NCBI GenBank assembly: GCA_011524735.1
Contig: WTJS01000240.1
Span: 1-42,823, forward strand
Length of the DNA: 42,823 nucleotides
Direction of reading: 5' to 3'
Source: Alphaproteobacteria bacterium
GTDB lineage: Bacteria; Pseudomonadota; Alphaproteobacteria; Puniceispirillales; Puniceispirillaceae
Made by a program: the position numbers and the translations under genes. How positions within the stretch are numbered: position 1 is the first letter of the stretch; each line of letters begins with the position of its first letter. The notes under the pieces were generated by a model. That model searched no databases. It was not told where the DNA came from and worked only from the letters and a program-made list of their open reading frames with translations. Positions 10,769 through 21,364 of the stretch are shown piece after piece.

Positions 10769-10863
10769 CTTGCAGGTCTTGACTTGGTGAACTGATACCG
10801 AATTCTGCATCGTCAGAGGGATGACATCTGGACAATTGATGTCTTGCACCCCATTTGCCGGAA

Positions 10864-11691
10864 ATGACTGAATTAACGCCACCATCACTTCCACAGCCGA
10901 CAAGCTTCGCCTCCCGTCAGGCGATGATGGATCACATTGCCAAGCTTTCAGGTCAGCAGCCATGCACTCCATCCCCGATAGAAGGCGGACGTGTCGCGGC
11001 AGAAAAAGCACTCACTGCGATCAATCCGGCAGCCTATGCCGCAACGCGCAATTTTCTGGATGGCGCAGTGACCCGGCTGTCACCTTATATCCGTCAGGGA
11101 ATTCTCAGCCTTGATGAAGTGCGCAACCATGCGCTTTCCATCGAGCCTGACCAGAAAAAAGTCGAAAAGTTTGTTCAAGAACTTGCTTGGCGGGATTATT
11201 GGCAACGGGTCTATGTCGCTCATCCTGAGCGCATCTGGAATGATGTAGAAACCTATAAGACAGGTTTCGATGCCAGTGAGTATGAAACGGATCTGCCTGA
11301 CGATATTTCCACCGGGCAGACTGGCGTTGCCTGCATCGATCATTTCATCGGGACAATGCTTGAAACCGGATACCTGCACAATCATGCCCGCATGTATGTG
11401 GCATCCTATGTCGTGCATTGGCGGCGTATTCGCTGGCAGGCAGGTGCCCGCTGGTTCCTGCAGAATCTGCTGGATGGTGACCCGGCCAGCAATAATCTGT
11501 CATGGCAATGGGTTGCCAGCACCTTTTCCAACAAGCCCTACATCTTCAATCTTGAAAATGTCGCGAAATATACTGGGCATGAGGTGAATACGCGTTTCGC
11601 TGACAACCGCGTGCTTGGTTATTCTTATGAACAGCTGAACGAACTGCTGTTCCCAAATCTTGCGCATATGGCGGGAGATCAACATGGCTGA
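10864..11691 (+). CDS. Photolyase/cryptochrome FAD-binding domain as a stand-alone protein
   Basis: Photolyase C-terminal signatures: LSPYIRQGILSLDEV, FVQELAWRDYWQRVY, YLHNHARMYVASYVVHWRRIRWQAGARWFLQNLLDGDPASNNLSWQWVAST, NLENVAKYTGHEVNTRF; no alpha/beta domain in the ORF. ORF track gives a TTG start at 10855. Confidence 0.85.
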   Translation: MTELTPPSLPQPTSFASRQAMMDHIAKLSGQQPCTPSPIEGGRVAAEKALTAINPAAYAATRNFLDGAVTRLSPYIRQGILSLDEVRNHALSIEPDQKKVEKFVQELAWRDYWQRVYVAHPERIWNDVETYKTGFDASEYETDLPDDISTGQTGVACIDHFIGTMLETGYLHNHARMYVASYVVHWRRIRWQAGARWFLQNLLDGDPASNNLSWQWVASTFSNKPYIFNLENVAKYTGHEVNTRFADNRVLGYSYEQLNELLFPNLAHMAGDQHG

Positions 11692-12133
11692 CCTGGTCTG
11701 GCTGCATGAGGATGCGTTGCGCCGAACGCATCCAGTATTTGTCGCGGCTGATTATGAACGTGGTAGCGATACACAGCCGGTTTTCATATGGGATGTGGAT
11801 TACTTTGGCGAAAACGATATTGGTCTGAAGCGCCAGCATTTCATCTACGAAACACTCGTGGAGATGGGGGCTGAAATTCATGCTGGCAGTATGCATGACA
11901 TCTTGCCGCGTCTTGTTGCTGCTCGAGGCGTGACGCGGGTTCTGGTTCCTGCCACGCCCAATCCGAATATGCTGCGCCGTTATGGGCAGATTCGCCGGGC
12001 TCTGTCCGATATTGCTTTTGACATGGTTGATGACACGCCCTTCGCGACCCTTTCCAAGCCAGCTGATCTTGGCCGATTCTTTCGGTACTGGAATAAGGCC
12101 CGTAAGAGCGCCATGCGCCCGCATGGTGGATAG
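11684..12133 (+). CDS. Photolyase N-terminal alpha/beta (antenna-binding) domain as a stand-alone protein
   Basis: DLVWLHEDALRRTHPVF start, QPVFIWDVDYF, KRQHFIYETLVEMGAEIHAGSMHDILPRLVAARGVTRVLVPA, ending in a linker-like FFRYWNKARKSAM. ATG overlaps the preceding stop (ATGGCTGA). Confidence 0.75.
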   Translation: MADLVWLHEDALRRTHPVFVAADYERGSDTQPVFIWDVDYFGENDIGLKRQHFIYETLVEMGAEIHAGSMHDILPRLVAARGVTRVLVPATPNPNMLRRYGQIRRALSDIAFDMVDDTPFATLSKPADLGRFFRYWNKARKSAMRPHGG

Positions 12134-12229
12134 AACGACCTGCGTCATACTGTCTGAAATACGTTGATTGGCCGTGCCGCTTTCCGATAAGGTGGCGACA
12201 TTGTCAGTTGGTATTTTCAGGAACATTTC

Positions 12230-13762
12230 ATGACGGATATTCTTGCCGAACTTGAGGCAAAACGCGTCAAAGCAAGGCTTGGCGGCGGCCAGCGACGGAT
12301 CGATACCCAACATGCGAAAGGCAAGCTGACAGCACGTGAAAGACTGTTGCTGTTGCTTGACGAAGGGTCCTTTGAAGAATGGGACATGTTTGTCGAGCAT
12401 CGGTGTCACGATTTCGGCATGGACAATGCCAAGGTGCCGGGCGATGGAGTCGTAACAGGATATGGCGCTATTTCTGGTCGCCCAGTTTTCGTTTACTCAC
12501 AAGATTTCACCGTTTTGGGAGGCTCTCTTTCTGAAACGCATGCTGCCAAGATCTGTAAGATCATGGATCAAGCTATCAAGACCGGCATCCCGCTTATTGG
12601 TCTGAATGACTCCGGTGGTGCACGGATTCAAGAAGGTGTGGCGTCACTTGGCGGTTATGCCGAAGTGTTCCAGCGCAATGTTCTGGCATCTGGCGTTATT
12701 CCTCAGATTTCTCTGATCATGGGACCCTGTGCTGGTGGTGCCGTTTACTCGCCAGCGATCACTGACTTCATCTTCATGGTTGAAGGGTCGAGCTATATGT
12801 TCGTAACCGGCCCGGATGTGGTGAAAACGGTGACCCATGAAGACCTGACAGCTGAAGAGCTTGGTGGTGCCAAGATGCATAGCCGTCAGTCTGGTGTGGC
12901 GCATGGTGCCTTTGCGAATGACATTGACATGCTGATGCAGACGCGTGAGCTGATGTCATATCTGCCGCTATCCAACCGGGAAGACGCACCGATTGTGCCA
13001 TGTCATGATCCAATCGATCGGCCGTCAGCAGTTCTTGACCAGATCATCCCTGATAATGCGAATATGCCTTATGACATGCGCAAGGTGGTGACGCAGATCG
13101 TCGATAATGGTGAATTTTTTGAAATTCACGAAAACTATGCCGCCAATATCCTCTGCGGTTTTGGCCGTATTGACGGGCGTACGGTTGGGATTGTTGGCAA
13201 CCAGCCCATGGTTCTGGCGGGCTGTCTTGACATTAATGCATCACGCAAGGCGGCGCGCTTCGTGCGGTTCTGCGATGCCTTCAATATCCCGCTTGTCACA
13301 CTTGTTGATGTCCCTGGTTTCATGCCGGGTCTGGCGCAGGAAACAGGTGGCATTATTTCAAATGGCGCAAAACTTCTGTTTGCCTATGCCGAGGCAACTG
13401 TGCCGAAGGTTACGCTGATTACCCGCAAGGCTTATGGCGGAGCCTATGATGTTATGGCCTCGAAACACCTCCGTGGTGATGTAAATTATGCTTGGCCTAG
13501 CGCGGAAATTGCGGTGATGGGCCCGGAGGGCGCTGCGCGGATTATTTTCCGTGAGGATGCAGCTGATCCAGACAAGCTCGCAGCCAAGACTGACGAATAT
13601 CGTGAAAAATTTGCGAACCCCTTTGTCGCCGCTGGTCGAGGATATCTTGATGACATCATTATGCCACGAAACTCACGCCGCCGGATTGCGCGGGCGCTGG
13701 CAATGCTGTCTGACAAGCAGCTGGAAAACCCACCGCGTAAGCATGACAACCTGCCACTTTAG
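12230..13762 (+). CDS. pccB: Acyl-CoA carboxylase carboxyltransferase subunit (propionyl-CoA carboxylase beta)
   Basis: [116 protein letters not shown]. Confidence 0.93.
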   Translation: MTDILAELEAKRVKARLGGGQRRIDTQHAKGKLTARERLLLLLDEGSFEEWDMFVEHRCHDFGMDNAKVPGDGVVTGYGAISGRPVFVYSQDFTVLGGSLSETHAAKICKIMDQAIKTGIPLIGLNDSGGARIQEGVASLGGYAEVFQRNVLASGVIPQISLIMGPCAGGAVYSPAITDFIFMVEGSSYMFVTGPDVVKTVTHEDLTAEELGGAKMHSRQSGVAHGAFANDIDMLMQTRELMSYLPLSNREDAPIVPCHDPIDRPSAVLDQIIPDNANMPYDMRKVVTQIVDNGEFFEIHENYAANILCGFGRIDGRTVGIVGNQPMVLAGCLDINASRKAARFVRFCDAFNIPLVTLVDVPGFMPGLAQETGGIISNGAKLLFAYAEATVPKVTLITRKAYGGAYDVMASKHLRGDVNYAWPSAEIAVMGPEGAARIIFREDAADPDKLAAKTDEYREKFANPFVAAGRGYLDDIIMPRNSRRRIARALAMLSDKQLENPPRKHDNLPL

Positions 13763-13806
13763 ATTTTCCGGTCAGGCGTCTGCCTCGACCATGCGGAGTA
13801 AAATTC

Positions 13807-15783
13807 ATGTTCAGTAAAATTCTGATCGCCAACCGAGGGGAAATCGCCTGCCGGATCATGCGCACGGCAAAGCGGATGGGCATCAGCACAGTTGCCGTCT
13901 ATTCCGATGCAGATGCTGGAACCCCGCATGTGACGATGGCTGATGAGGCGGTGAATATCGGGCCAGCGCCCTCAGCGCAGAGCTATCTGCGTGGTGACGC
14001 GATTATCGAAGCCGCAAAATCAACTGGTGCTGAAGCCATTCATCCTGGTTTCGGCTTTCTGTCTGAGAACGCTGAATTCGTAGCTGCCGTAGAGGCTGCT
14101 GGCCTTGCCTTTATTGGGCCAGGCACCGAAGCCATCCGCGTGATGGGCGATAAAATTGAATCCAAGGCGCTCGCAAAAAAGGCAGGAGTTTCAACCGTTC
14201 CGGGGACAGAAGGCGAAGTTGCAGACGTTGATGTGGCGTTGAAGGCCGCTGCTGATATTGGCTATCCAGTGATGGTGAAGGCATCCGCTGGTGGCGGTGG
14301 TAAGGGCATGCGTGTTATTGAAAGCGCAGACGATCTTGCTGATGGGATGCGCGCAGCCATGAGCGAGGCGCAGACAGCCTTTGGTGACTCGCGGGTCTTC
14401 ATTGAAAAATTCGTAGTCCAGCCGCGCCATATTGAAATTCAGCTGATCGCTGATCAGCATGGCAATATCGTCTATGTTGGTGAACGTGAATGTTCAATCC
14501 AGCGACGCCATCAAAAGGTGATTGAAGAGGCGCCAAGCCCGTTCATTTCAGCTGAGACACGGGCCGCTATGGGTCAGCAGGCTGTAGAGCTGGCGCGTGC
14601 GGTGAATTACCGGTCCGCCGGTACGGTTGAATTCATCGTTGGTGCCGATCAGGATTTTTACTTCCTTGAAATGAACACACGCCTTCAGGTGGAACATCCT
14701 GTCACTGAAATGGTGTATGGTCTGGATCTGGTTGAAAAAATGATCCGTGTGGCTGCTGGTGAAGAGCTTGGTCTGACGCAGGATGACATTGTAGCCAAGG
14801 GATGGGCGATCGAAGCGCGAGTCTATGCCGAAGATCCGTCACGTGGTTTTCTGCCTTCCATCGGACAACTTGTACGCTACCGTGAACCAGCCGGCGAAGG
14901 TGTTCGCGTCGACTCCGGTGTTGAAGAGGGCGGCGAGATTTCCATGTATTACGATCCGATGATTGCAAAGCTTGTGGCTTATGCACCGGATCGAGACGCC
15001 GCTATCGACAGACTCCATCTTGCCCTGGATCACTATGAAATTGATGGCATAGCCTGTAACCGCCAGTTCCTTTCGGCGGTCCTGGAGAATGAAGCCTTCC
15101 GATCAGGCAAGCTTACTACGGGCTTTATCGCCGAGGAATTTGACGGAGACTTTGTGGCAGAGGCGCCAGCTGCCGATGATGCTGTTGGGTTGATCGCTTT
15201 GGGAACCGCCGTTGTGGCTCTGCAGATGGAAGAGCGGCATAGCGGTGATCCGGACACCGCGTTTGTGGCGGTCGATCAGACGGGTAATCGGCTGTTGGTC
15301 TCTGTCAAAGGGATTGCCAACCAGTCGGCACAGCTTGAGGTTGATGGAAAGTCCGTAAATCTTGCTGGTGAGTTGCGCAGTCCAATCTATCTGTTTGATG
15401 GAACGATCAATGAGGTTCCGGCAGCCATTCAAATTCGACGGAACGGTTATCGTGTCAGCCTGACACGCGGAGCGTCACGTCTTGATCTGACCGTGCTTCC
15501 TGCACGTTACGACCTGATGCTTGATCACATGCCTGCCGTGGCTGAAGGTGCGGGTGCAGATGAAATCTGTGCACCAATGCCCGGTCAGATCACAAAGCTG
15601 CTCGTTGAAGTTGGTGACGAAGTTCAGAAGGGTCAGGATGTCGCCATCATTGAAGCCATGAAAATGGAAAACATTCTGCAGTCTGAAGCGCAAGGAACCG
15701 TCAAATCGATCGATGTCAGCATTGGCGACAATCTGAATGTTGATGACCTGATCATGGCACTTGATCTGGCAGACGAAGCCTAG
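13807..15783 (+). CDS. pccA: Acyl/propionyl-CoA carboxylase biotin carboxylase + BCCP subunit
   Basis: FSKILIANRGEIACRIMRTAKRMGI, biotin carboxylase ATP-grasp (VMVKASAGGGGKGMRV, ECSIQRRHQKVIEEAPSP, FLEMNTRLQVEHPVTEM), C-terminal biotinylation motif EAMKMEN. Confidence 0.93.
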   Translation: MFSKILIANRGEIACRIMRTAKRMGISTVAVYSDADAGTPHVTMADEAVNIGPAPSAQSYLRGDAIIEAAKSTGAEAIHPGFGFLSENAEFVAAVEAAGLAFIGPGTEAIRVMGDKIESKALAKKAGVSTVPGTEGEVADVDVALKAAADIGYPVMVKASAGGGGKGMRVIESADDLADGMRAAMSEAQTAFGDSRVFIEKFVVQPRHIEIQLIADQHGNIVYVGERECSIQRRHQKVIEEAPSPFISAETRAAMGQQAVELARAVNYRSAGTVEFIVGADQDFYFLEMNTRLQVEHPVTEMVYGLDLVEKMIRVAAGEELGLTQDDIVAKGWAIEARVYAEDPSRGFLPSIGQLVRYREPAGEGVRVDSGVEEGGEISMYYDPMIAKLVAYAPDRDAAIDRLHLALDHYEIDGIACNRQFLSAVLENEAFRSGKLTTGFIAEEFDGDFVAEAPAADDAVGLIALGTAVVALQMEERHSGDPDTAFVAVDQTGNRLLVSVKGIANQSAQLEVDGKSVNLAGELRSPIYLFDGTINEVPAAIQIRRNGYRVSLTRGASRLDLTVLPARYDLMLDHMPAVAEGAGADEICAPMPGQITKLLVEVGDEVQKGQDVAIIEAMKMENILQSEAQGTVKSIDVSIGDNLNVDDLIMALDLADEA

Positions 15784-15797
15784 TTTTTGATTGCGGT

Positions 15798-16988
15798 TTA
15801 AAGTTTGGCTTGGTCGGCCGCCGGTGGCAGCATTTGCTGAGCCAGCGTGCTGATCCATGCTGCACCGCGGCCTAGAATACCGTCATTGAAGTCATAGTCG
15901 CTGGCATGTAGTGGCTGGCCAGCATTGCCTTCAGTGCCATTTCCGATCAGCATGAAACACGCTGGCACGGCCCGCGCCATATGGGCAAAATCTTCGGAAA
16001 ATAGTTTTGGGTCACATGCTGGATTGACCCGCTCTGCACCGGCAACAGCCTGTGCCGCCGTTACGGCTGCGTCGACCGCAGCGTGATTGTTATGCAGGGC
16101 TGGAAACACGGTGTCATAGGTGACCGAAATATCGACATCATGGGTGGCCGCCATACCCGAACAGATGCGCCGCATGGCAGCTTCAATGTCGGCATTAGTG
16201 TCATCTCCAAGAGCGCGTGCATCCCCTTTCAGAGTGGCTGATCCAGCCAGCACATTGCGCCGTCCATCCGTTATGAATTCCGTTATGGACACCACGCCAT
16301 TCCGCGCTGGATCAAGATTGCGCGATACAATCCCCTGAAGGGCTGTAACAAGCTGTGCGCCGACCAGAATGGCATCGACCCCCATATGGGGTAGGGCGGC
16401 ATGCCCACCCTGTGCGTGAATGGTGATCTCAAACAGACTTTCACTGGCGGTGATGGCACCACTCCGTGTTGCAAAATGACCGGCTGGCATTCCGGGGATA
16501 TTGTGCATCGCAAAGACGTGATGTGTTTCAAATCTGGTAAAAAGCCCGTCCTTGATCATGGCTGCTGCACCATGCCCATGTTCTTCATTCGGCTGGAAGA
16601 TGAAAATGACCCGGCCGTTGAAGTTGCCATGACGTGCCAGATGTGCTGCTGCCCCCAGCAGCATGCTGCTATGACCGTCATGACCACAAGCATGCATGGC
16701 TCCACAAGTCTGCGAGCGCCACACTACATCGCCAGTTTCGGTGATGGGCAATGCATCCATATCGGCGCGAAAGGCAATGCTGCCGGTGCCATTGCCGCGC
16801 TGCAGGACCCCAACGACACCAGTGCCGCCAATTCCTGTATGTGTTTCTATGCCAAAGCTCTGCAGAAGGTCTGCAATACGGGCTGAAGTCCTATGCTCTT
16901 CAAATCCCAGTTCGGGATGCTGGTGGAAGTCATGCCGCCAGCTTACCATGTCATCAAGGATGTCCGGTGTGATCAATCCTGTCGTCAT
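15798..16988 (-). CDS. M20-family metallopeptidase/amidohydrolase (hippurate hydrolase-like)
   Basis: [77 protein letters not shown]. Confidence 0.9.
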   Translation of the reverse strand: MTTGLITPDILDDMVSWRHDFHQHPELGFEEHRTSARIADLLQSFGIETHTGIGGTGVVGVLQRGNGTGSIAFRADMDALPITETGDVVWRSQTCGAMHACGHDGHSSMLLGAAAHLARHGNFNGRVIFIFQPNEEHGHGAAAMIKDGLFTRFETHHVFAMHNIPGMPAGHFATRSGAITASESLFEITIHAQGGHAALPHMGVDAILVGAQLVTALQGIVSRNLDPARNGVVSITEFITDGRRNVLAGSATLKGDARALGDDTNADIEAAMRRICSGMAATHDVDISVTYDTVFPALHNNHAAVDAAVTAAQAVAGAERVNPACDPKLFSEDFAHMARAVPACFMLIGNGTEGNAGQPLHASDYDFNDGILGRGAAWISTLAQQMLPPAADQAKL

Positions 16989-18622
16989 GCAGCATCCTCA
17001 CGGATCAGGTCGGCCCCTTTCTCGGCAATCATGATGGTCGGGGCATTTGTATTGCCAGAAACCAGCTCCGGCATGATTGAGGCATCCACAACGCGCAGCC
17101 TGTCGATCCCATGGACCCGCAGCCTTGCATCAACCACGTCTCCCTGATCAGGCGATGGGCCCATCCGGCAGGTTGAAACCGGATGATATAATGTGACACC
17201 CGTCGCACGAGCATAGGCCAGAAGGTCTTCGTCACTTTCAGCATCAGCACCCGGCTTCATTTCATGGTCAACATGAGGTGCCATCACATCGCTGGTCATG
17301 ATCTGCCGGGCAATGCGCATGCCGGCAATATGGACGCGGCAATCTTCATCTGTGCCAAGATAATTGGGTCGAATGAGCGGCGCAGCTAACGGGTCATCGC
17401 TGTTGATATGGATTGAACCCCGGCTTTCAGGGCGAAGCTGGCAGGGGCCGAATGTCATTCCTGGAAAGGTGTCGAAAATGCGTTTCTCCGGATTTGCGAA
17501 ACTGGCATGGGCGATATGATATTGGATGTCAGGCCCAGACAATCCTTCACGGCTCCTGACAAAGCCGGCAAGCATGCCTGCTGGCATGGTCAGCACACCC
17601 CGACGGGTCAGGGCAAATTTCAGAATCTCAGAGACCAGCCCAAGGCCTCGCGCCTTGCTGTTGATAGATATGTTGCTCTTCAACCTCCAGGAGAGGCGGG
17701 AGATGTAATGGTCAGAAAAATTCTCACCAACGCCTCTTAAAACGTGACGTGATACAATGCCATGCTGTGACAGGAGATTTGGGTCGCCAATGCCTGACAG
17801 CTCTAAAAGCTGGGGTGACTGGATGGCACCTGCACTCAGAATGACCTCACGGTTTGCGGTAACAGTGCGTTCGGCTCCATGTTGTTGAAAACGGACACCA
17901 GATGCTTGTGGTCTGCCGTCTGCTGCCTGTCCAAGGATAAGGCTGGTGGCGTGAGCCCTAGTGATAACGCGCAGGTTTGGTCTGTGCATGGCCGGCTTCA
18001 GATAGGCTTTCTTGGCCGAGAAACGCAGACCGTCTTTCTGCGTGACCTGATAGGGGGCGAAACCGTCCTGGCTTGCACCGTTATAGTCGGGGTTCCGCGG
18101 GTGGCCGCAGCTTTCCGCGGCATCCATTAACACATCCAATGTTTTGTAGTGGGTTCTCAGATTGGCAACGTTGAGCGGGCCACCACGGGCATGAAATTCA
18201 TCTTTGTCGTCAGCAAACTCGGCGTTCTCGGCGCGACGGAAATAGGGAAGGACGTCCTGATAGCTCCATCCGGCATTGCCGCGCTGGGCCCATCCGTCAT
18301 AGTCAGCCGCCTGACCGCGAACATACAGCATGGCATTGATGGCGCTGGAGCCACCAAGAACCTTGCCGCGGGGCTGTTTGATCCGCCGGTTACCAGAACT
18401 TGTTTCGGGCTCTGTTTCAAACATCCAGTTGATTGCTGGGTTCACCATCGTGCGGATATAACCTGCTGGAATATGTATCAACGGGTTTGTGTCCTCACCG
18501 CCGGCCTCAAGGAGGACGACTGTGACATCTCGATCCTCGCTAAGGCGTGCCGCCAAAACACACCCAGCCGACCCGCCGCCAATAATGACGTAGTCCGCGC
18601 TAAGATCGTGTCCACTCATCAT
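16985..18622 (-). CDS. GMC-family FAD oxidoreductase (choline/alcohol dehydrogenase-like)
   Basis: [101 protein letters not shown]-type overlap with the downstream M20 gene. Confidence 0.93.
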   Translation of the reverse strand: MMSGHDLSADYVIIGGGSAGCVLAARLSEDRDVTVVLLEAGGEDTNPLIHIPAGYIRTMVNPAINWMFETEPETSSGNRRIKQPRGKVLGGSSAINAMLYVRGQAADYDGWAQRGNAGWSYQDVLPYFRRAENAEFADDKDEFHARGGPLNVANLRTHYKTLDVLMDAAESCGHPRNPDYNGASQDGFAPYQVTQKDGLRFSAKKAYLKPAMHRPNLRVITRAHATSLILGQAADGRPQASGVRFQQHGAERTVTANREVILSAGAIQSPQLLELSGIGDPNLLSQHGIVSRHVLRGVGENFSDHYISRLSWRLKSNISINSKARGLGLVSEILKFALTRRGVLTMPAGMLAGFVRSREGLSGPDIQYHIAHASFANPEKRIFDTFPGMTFGPCQLRPESRGSIHINSDDPLAAPLIRPNYLGTDEDCRVHIAGMRIARQIMTSDVMAPHVDHEMKPGADAESDEDLLAYARATGVTLYHPVSTCRMGPSPDQGDVVDARLRVHGIDRLRVVDASIMPELVSGNTNAPTIMIAEKGADLIREDAA

Positions 18623-18754
18623 TAACCCTCATCCCAATTTGCAGACATGGTGCCTGTTTCGCCGTGGTCCGGCAACTAATGTAATCTAGGCAGGATGACA
18701 TCTACCCTGTTTCGTCTTAGTCTTTGATCTCGTTTTGAGTCAGGCCTGCATTTC

Positions 18755-19492
18755 ATGGATATGGTCATTATCTGTCTGATCGCTGGTGGTTTTGCCGGTG
18801 GCTTTGTAAATGGGCTGGCCGGATTTGGCACAGCTCTTTTCGCGCTTGGCTGGTTCCTGCAGGTGTTGCCGCCGCGCGAAGCCGTCGGTGTGGTCCTGGT
18901 CTGCACATTGGTTACAGGGCTTGGCGGCATGTGGCAGGTGCGACATAGCATTCATCTTCGTCGTCTTGCTCGGTTTCTTGTGCCGGGGCTGATTGGTACG
19001 CCGTTCGGGTTAATGGCCCTTGCTCTGGTGGATGCCAGTTCATTATCGCTGATTGTCGGTATGATGCTTTTGGCCTATGGCGGTTACTTCAGCTTTCGGC
19101 GAAGCATTCCTGAAATAACTGGCAGTTGGAAGGTTCTGGAATCTGGTATTGGGTTCGCTGGCGGTGTGTTGGGTGGCATGGCTGGACTTTGTGGAGCGTT
19201 GCCGTCGATGTGGCTGGCGCTCCGTCCTTGGGCAAAAGGTGAGCGTCGCGGCGTCCTGCAACCTTATAATATGGTAATCCTGACTGTGGCCGCTGGTCTT
19301 CTTGCCTATGATGGTGGCTTTACGCTGCCTGTGCTGAGCAGTCTTGGTGTGGCGCTTCCCGCTAGCATTGTCGGCTCGGTTGCGGGGCTGATGCTGTTCA
19401 GACGGATCAGCGATGCAGTCTACCAGCGTCTTCTGATTATTCTGATATTGCTTTCAGGAATATCCTTGCTGGTCAGAACACTGCTGTTATAG
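18755..19492 (+). CDS. TauE/SafE-family permease (sulfite exporter family)
   Basis: Multi-TM ORF: GGFAGGFVNGLAGFGTALFALGWFLQVLPPREAVGVVLVCTLVTGLGG..., TauE/SafE-like two-fold repeat. Confidence 0.8.
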   Translation: MDMVIICLIAGGFAGGFVNGLAGFGTALFALGWFLQVLPPREAVGVVLVCTLVTGLGGMWQVRHSIHLRRLARFLVPGLIGTPFGLMALALVDASSLSLIVGMMLLAYGGYFSFRRSIPEITGSWKVLESGIGFAGGVLGGMAGLCGALPSMWLALRPWAKGERRGVLQPYNMVILTVAAGLLAYDGGFTLPVLSSLGVALPASIVGSVAGLMLFRRISDAVYQRLLIILILLSGISLLVRTLLL

Positions 19493-19532
19493 GCCTTAAT
19501 CTGCTGACATCACTCGTTTAGGGATGCAAACC

Positions 19533-20132
19533 ATGTCTGAGCAAACCAACCTGCCAGATGGACGTGTCAGATGTTTTGGAGGGCGACCGGGACAGGACAT
19601 ACTTGCCGCGTATCATGATAATGAATGGGGCGTGCCTGTTCATGATGATCGACATTTGTTTGAAATGCTGACCTTGGAAGGTGCGCAAGCCGGCCTGAGC
19701 TGGGAAGTCGTTCTGCGTAAACGAGAGGGGTACCGTGCAGCGTTTCACAATTTTGATGTTGGTGCTGTGGCCCGCTTGACTGACGACGCGCTCGAATCGC
19801 TTCGTGCCGATCCAGCTATTGTTCGAAACCGTCTTAAGATCTTCAGCACGCGCGCAAATGCACGCGCCATCCTTGCTCTACAGGACTCACATGGCAGCTT
19901 TTCGAATTATCTATGGGCGTTTGTTGATGAAACGCCGGTAATCAATCATTTTGCCAGCCATGCCGAGGTGCCAGCCTCCACACCGCTAAGTGATCAGTTA
20001 TCGAAAGATCTGAAAAAGCGGGGGTTTGGGTTTGTGGGCACGACGATTGTCTATGCGTTTATGCAGGGGATAGGCATGGTCAATGACCATATTGCGTCCT
20101 GCTGGTGCTATCACAGGTCGCCAAGGGTCTGA
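19533..20132 (+). CDS. tag: DNA-3-methyladenine glycosylase I
   Basis: YHDNEWGVPVHDDRHLFEMLTLEGAQAGLSWEVVLRKREGYRAAFHNFD, SKDLKKRGFGFVGTTIVYAFMQGIGMVNDHIASCWCY. Confidence 0.93.
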   Translation: MSEQTNLPDGRVRCFGGRPGQDILAAYHDNEWGVPVHDDRHLFEMLTLEGAQAGLSWEVVLRKREGYRAAFHNFDVGAVARLTDDALESLRADPAIVRNRLKIFSTRANARAILALQDSHGSFSNYLWAFVDETPVINHFASHAEVPASTPLSDQLSKDLKKRGFGFVGTTIVYAFMQGIGMVNDHIASCWCYHRSPRV

Positions 20133-20153
20133 GGTTGTGTTGGTGGTCAGGTG

Positions 20154-21035
20154 CTAAAGCAGGCCGTAAGTCCTGTCCCGAAGATGCTGAATGACATCCT
20201 TGCGATTGCCAAACTCTTTCAATTCGTCCGCGTGAAGGGGCTGCCGCATTGTAAGAGACACGGTCGTTCCCATCAGTTTGCAGATTTCACGGAACATCAG
20301 TGAGTAAGCCAATGTCAGGCTGATATGGCGTGCAGCCTGAAAGAGTAAGGAATTCTGGCCATCAAAAAGAAATGGCACCGTGACTGTGTCCGTCTGCATC
20401 GCCAGTTTGGCAGCGAAGGTCTTCCATTCCTTGTCATAGGCATCGCCGATCAGCTTGGGGGCCAGCGAAATGGCACCTGCTGGGAAAATGATCACGGCCC
20501 CTCCCTGTTTCAGGTAGGCGGCAGCTTCCTGTCTTGTTTCAATGTTGGTGGCCAGTGCGGCTTCCGTTTCGTCGAAATCAATGGGAAGGATCTTGTCCAT
20601 TGTCGCTGGCGCCTGACGCAGGACGCGGTGAGTGATGATCTTATAGTCCGATCGAACCTGCGCCATCAAAGAGCACAGCACCAGCCCGTCAATGACGCCA
20701 TAGGGATGGTTCGCAACAACCAATGTGGGGCCAGACTTTGGAATAGCTGCTCCTGATTCAGCTGTTAGGTTCACCGAAATGTTCAGTTTCTCAAGTGCGT
20801 CTGTCCAGAAATTGGCATAAGGACGGTTCTCTTCAACATAGTCAAAATACAGCCGCCGAATCTTTGGCTGCCCGCTCAGGCGCTCTATCGAACGGATGAG
20901 AGCGCCGGCTATTGGCCCAAGCTCGCCATCAGCGAACGAAAATATGGGGTGGGCGGCTTGCGTTGTTTGCATTCCAACTAATCTCGCAGTCATCACACAG
21001 GCGGAACAGCCTGCACTATACGATAAATATGCCAA
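20154..21035 (-). CDS. 1-acyl-glycerol-3-phosphate acyltransferase (PlsC)-family / OlsA-like protein
   Basis: GPTLVVANHPYGVIDGLVL (NHx4D-like), VIIFPAGAISLAPK. The start could be an internal Met (M10 or M22). Confidence 0.75.
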   Translation of the reverse strand: MAYLSYSAGCSACVMTARLVGMQTTQAAHPIFSFADGELGPIAGALIRSIERLSGQPKIRRLYFDYVEENRPYANFWTDALEKLNISVNLTAESGAAIPKSGPTLVVANHPYGVIDGLVLCSLMAQVRSDYKIITHRVLRQAPATMDKILPIDFDETEAALATNIETRQEAAAYLKQGGAVIIFPAGAISLAPKLIGDAYDKEWKTFAAKLAMQTDTVTVPFLFDGQNSLLFQAARHISLTLAYSLMFREICKLMGTTVSLTMRQPLHADELKEFGNRKDVIQHLRDRTYGLL

Positions 21036-21220
21036 GGCATCAGCCCTGAATCAGGGCAGGAATAGGGTAATCTTGTGACCGAAGCCCCTATAGCGGCGCC
21101 ACAGCGTTGGATTTGTGAGGGGGCTGCTGCAATGTGGCGGGTGAGGCGGCGCCGTAGATGAAGGTTTTGACCTGGAAAATTGTGTAATAAGTGATTTTAA
21201 AATTAAAAACACAACCAATT

Positions 21221-21364
21221 AGTGCAAAGAGTGTTTTTGCACTCGATAAAGAAGCATATATGTTAAACTGTTGAAAAAAAACAAAAAAAATTGATATTTC
21301 ACTTTTCAAGATGGTTAATCTTGCTGAAATGTTAAAACTGTTTTTCTTCTTATAATGCATTGTA
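21221..21364 (+). promoter_or_regulatory. AT-rich putative promoter/upstream element of the proteorhodopsin gene
   Basis: Two A8 tracts (21274-21281, 21283-21290), hairpins AGTGCAAA-GAGTGTT-TTTGCACT (21221-21243) and CAAGAT-GGTTA-ATCTTG (21307-21323), and a consensus TATAAT at 21351-21356. Confidence 0.45.

Noticed and set aside
10864-12133. Split photolyase as a simple frameshifted pseudogene
   Set aside because: A frameshift cannot reverse domain order; the FAD domain precedes the alpha/beta domain and both ORFs are intact with a clean start/stop overlap.
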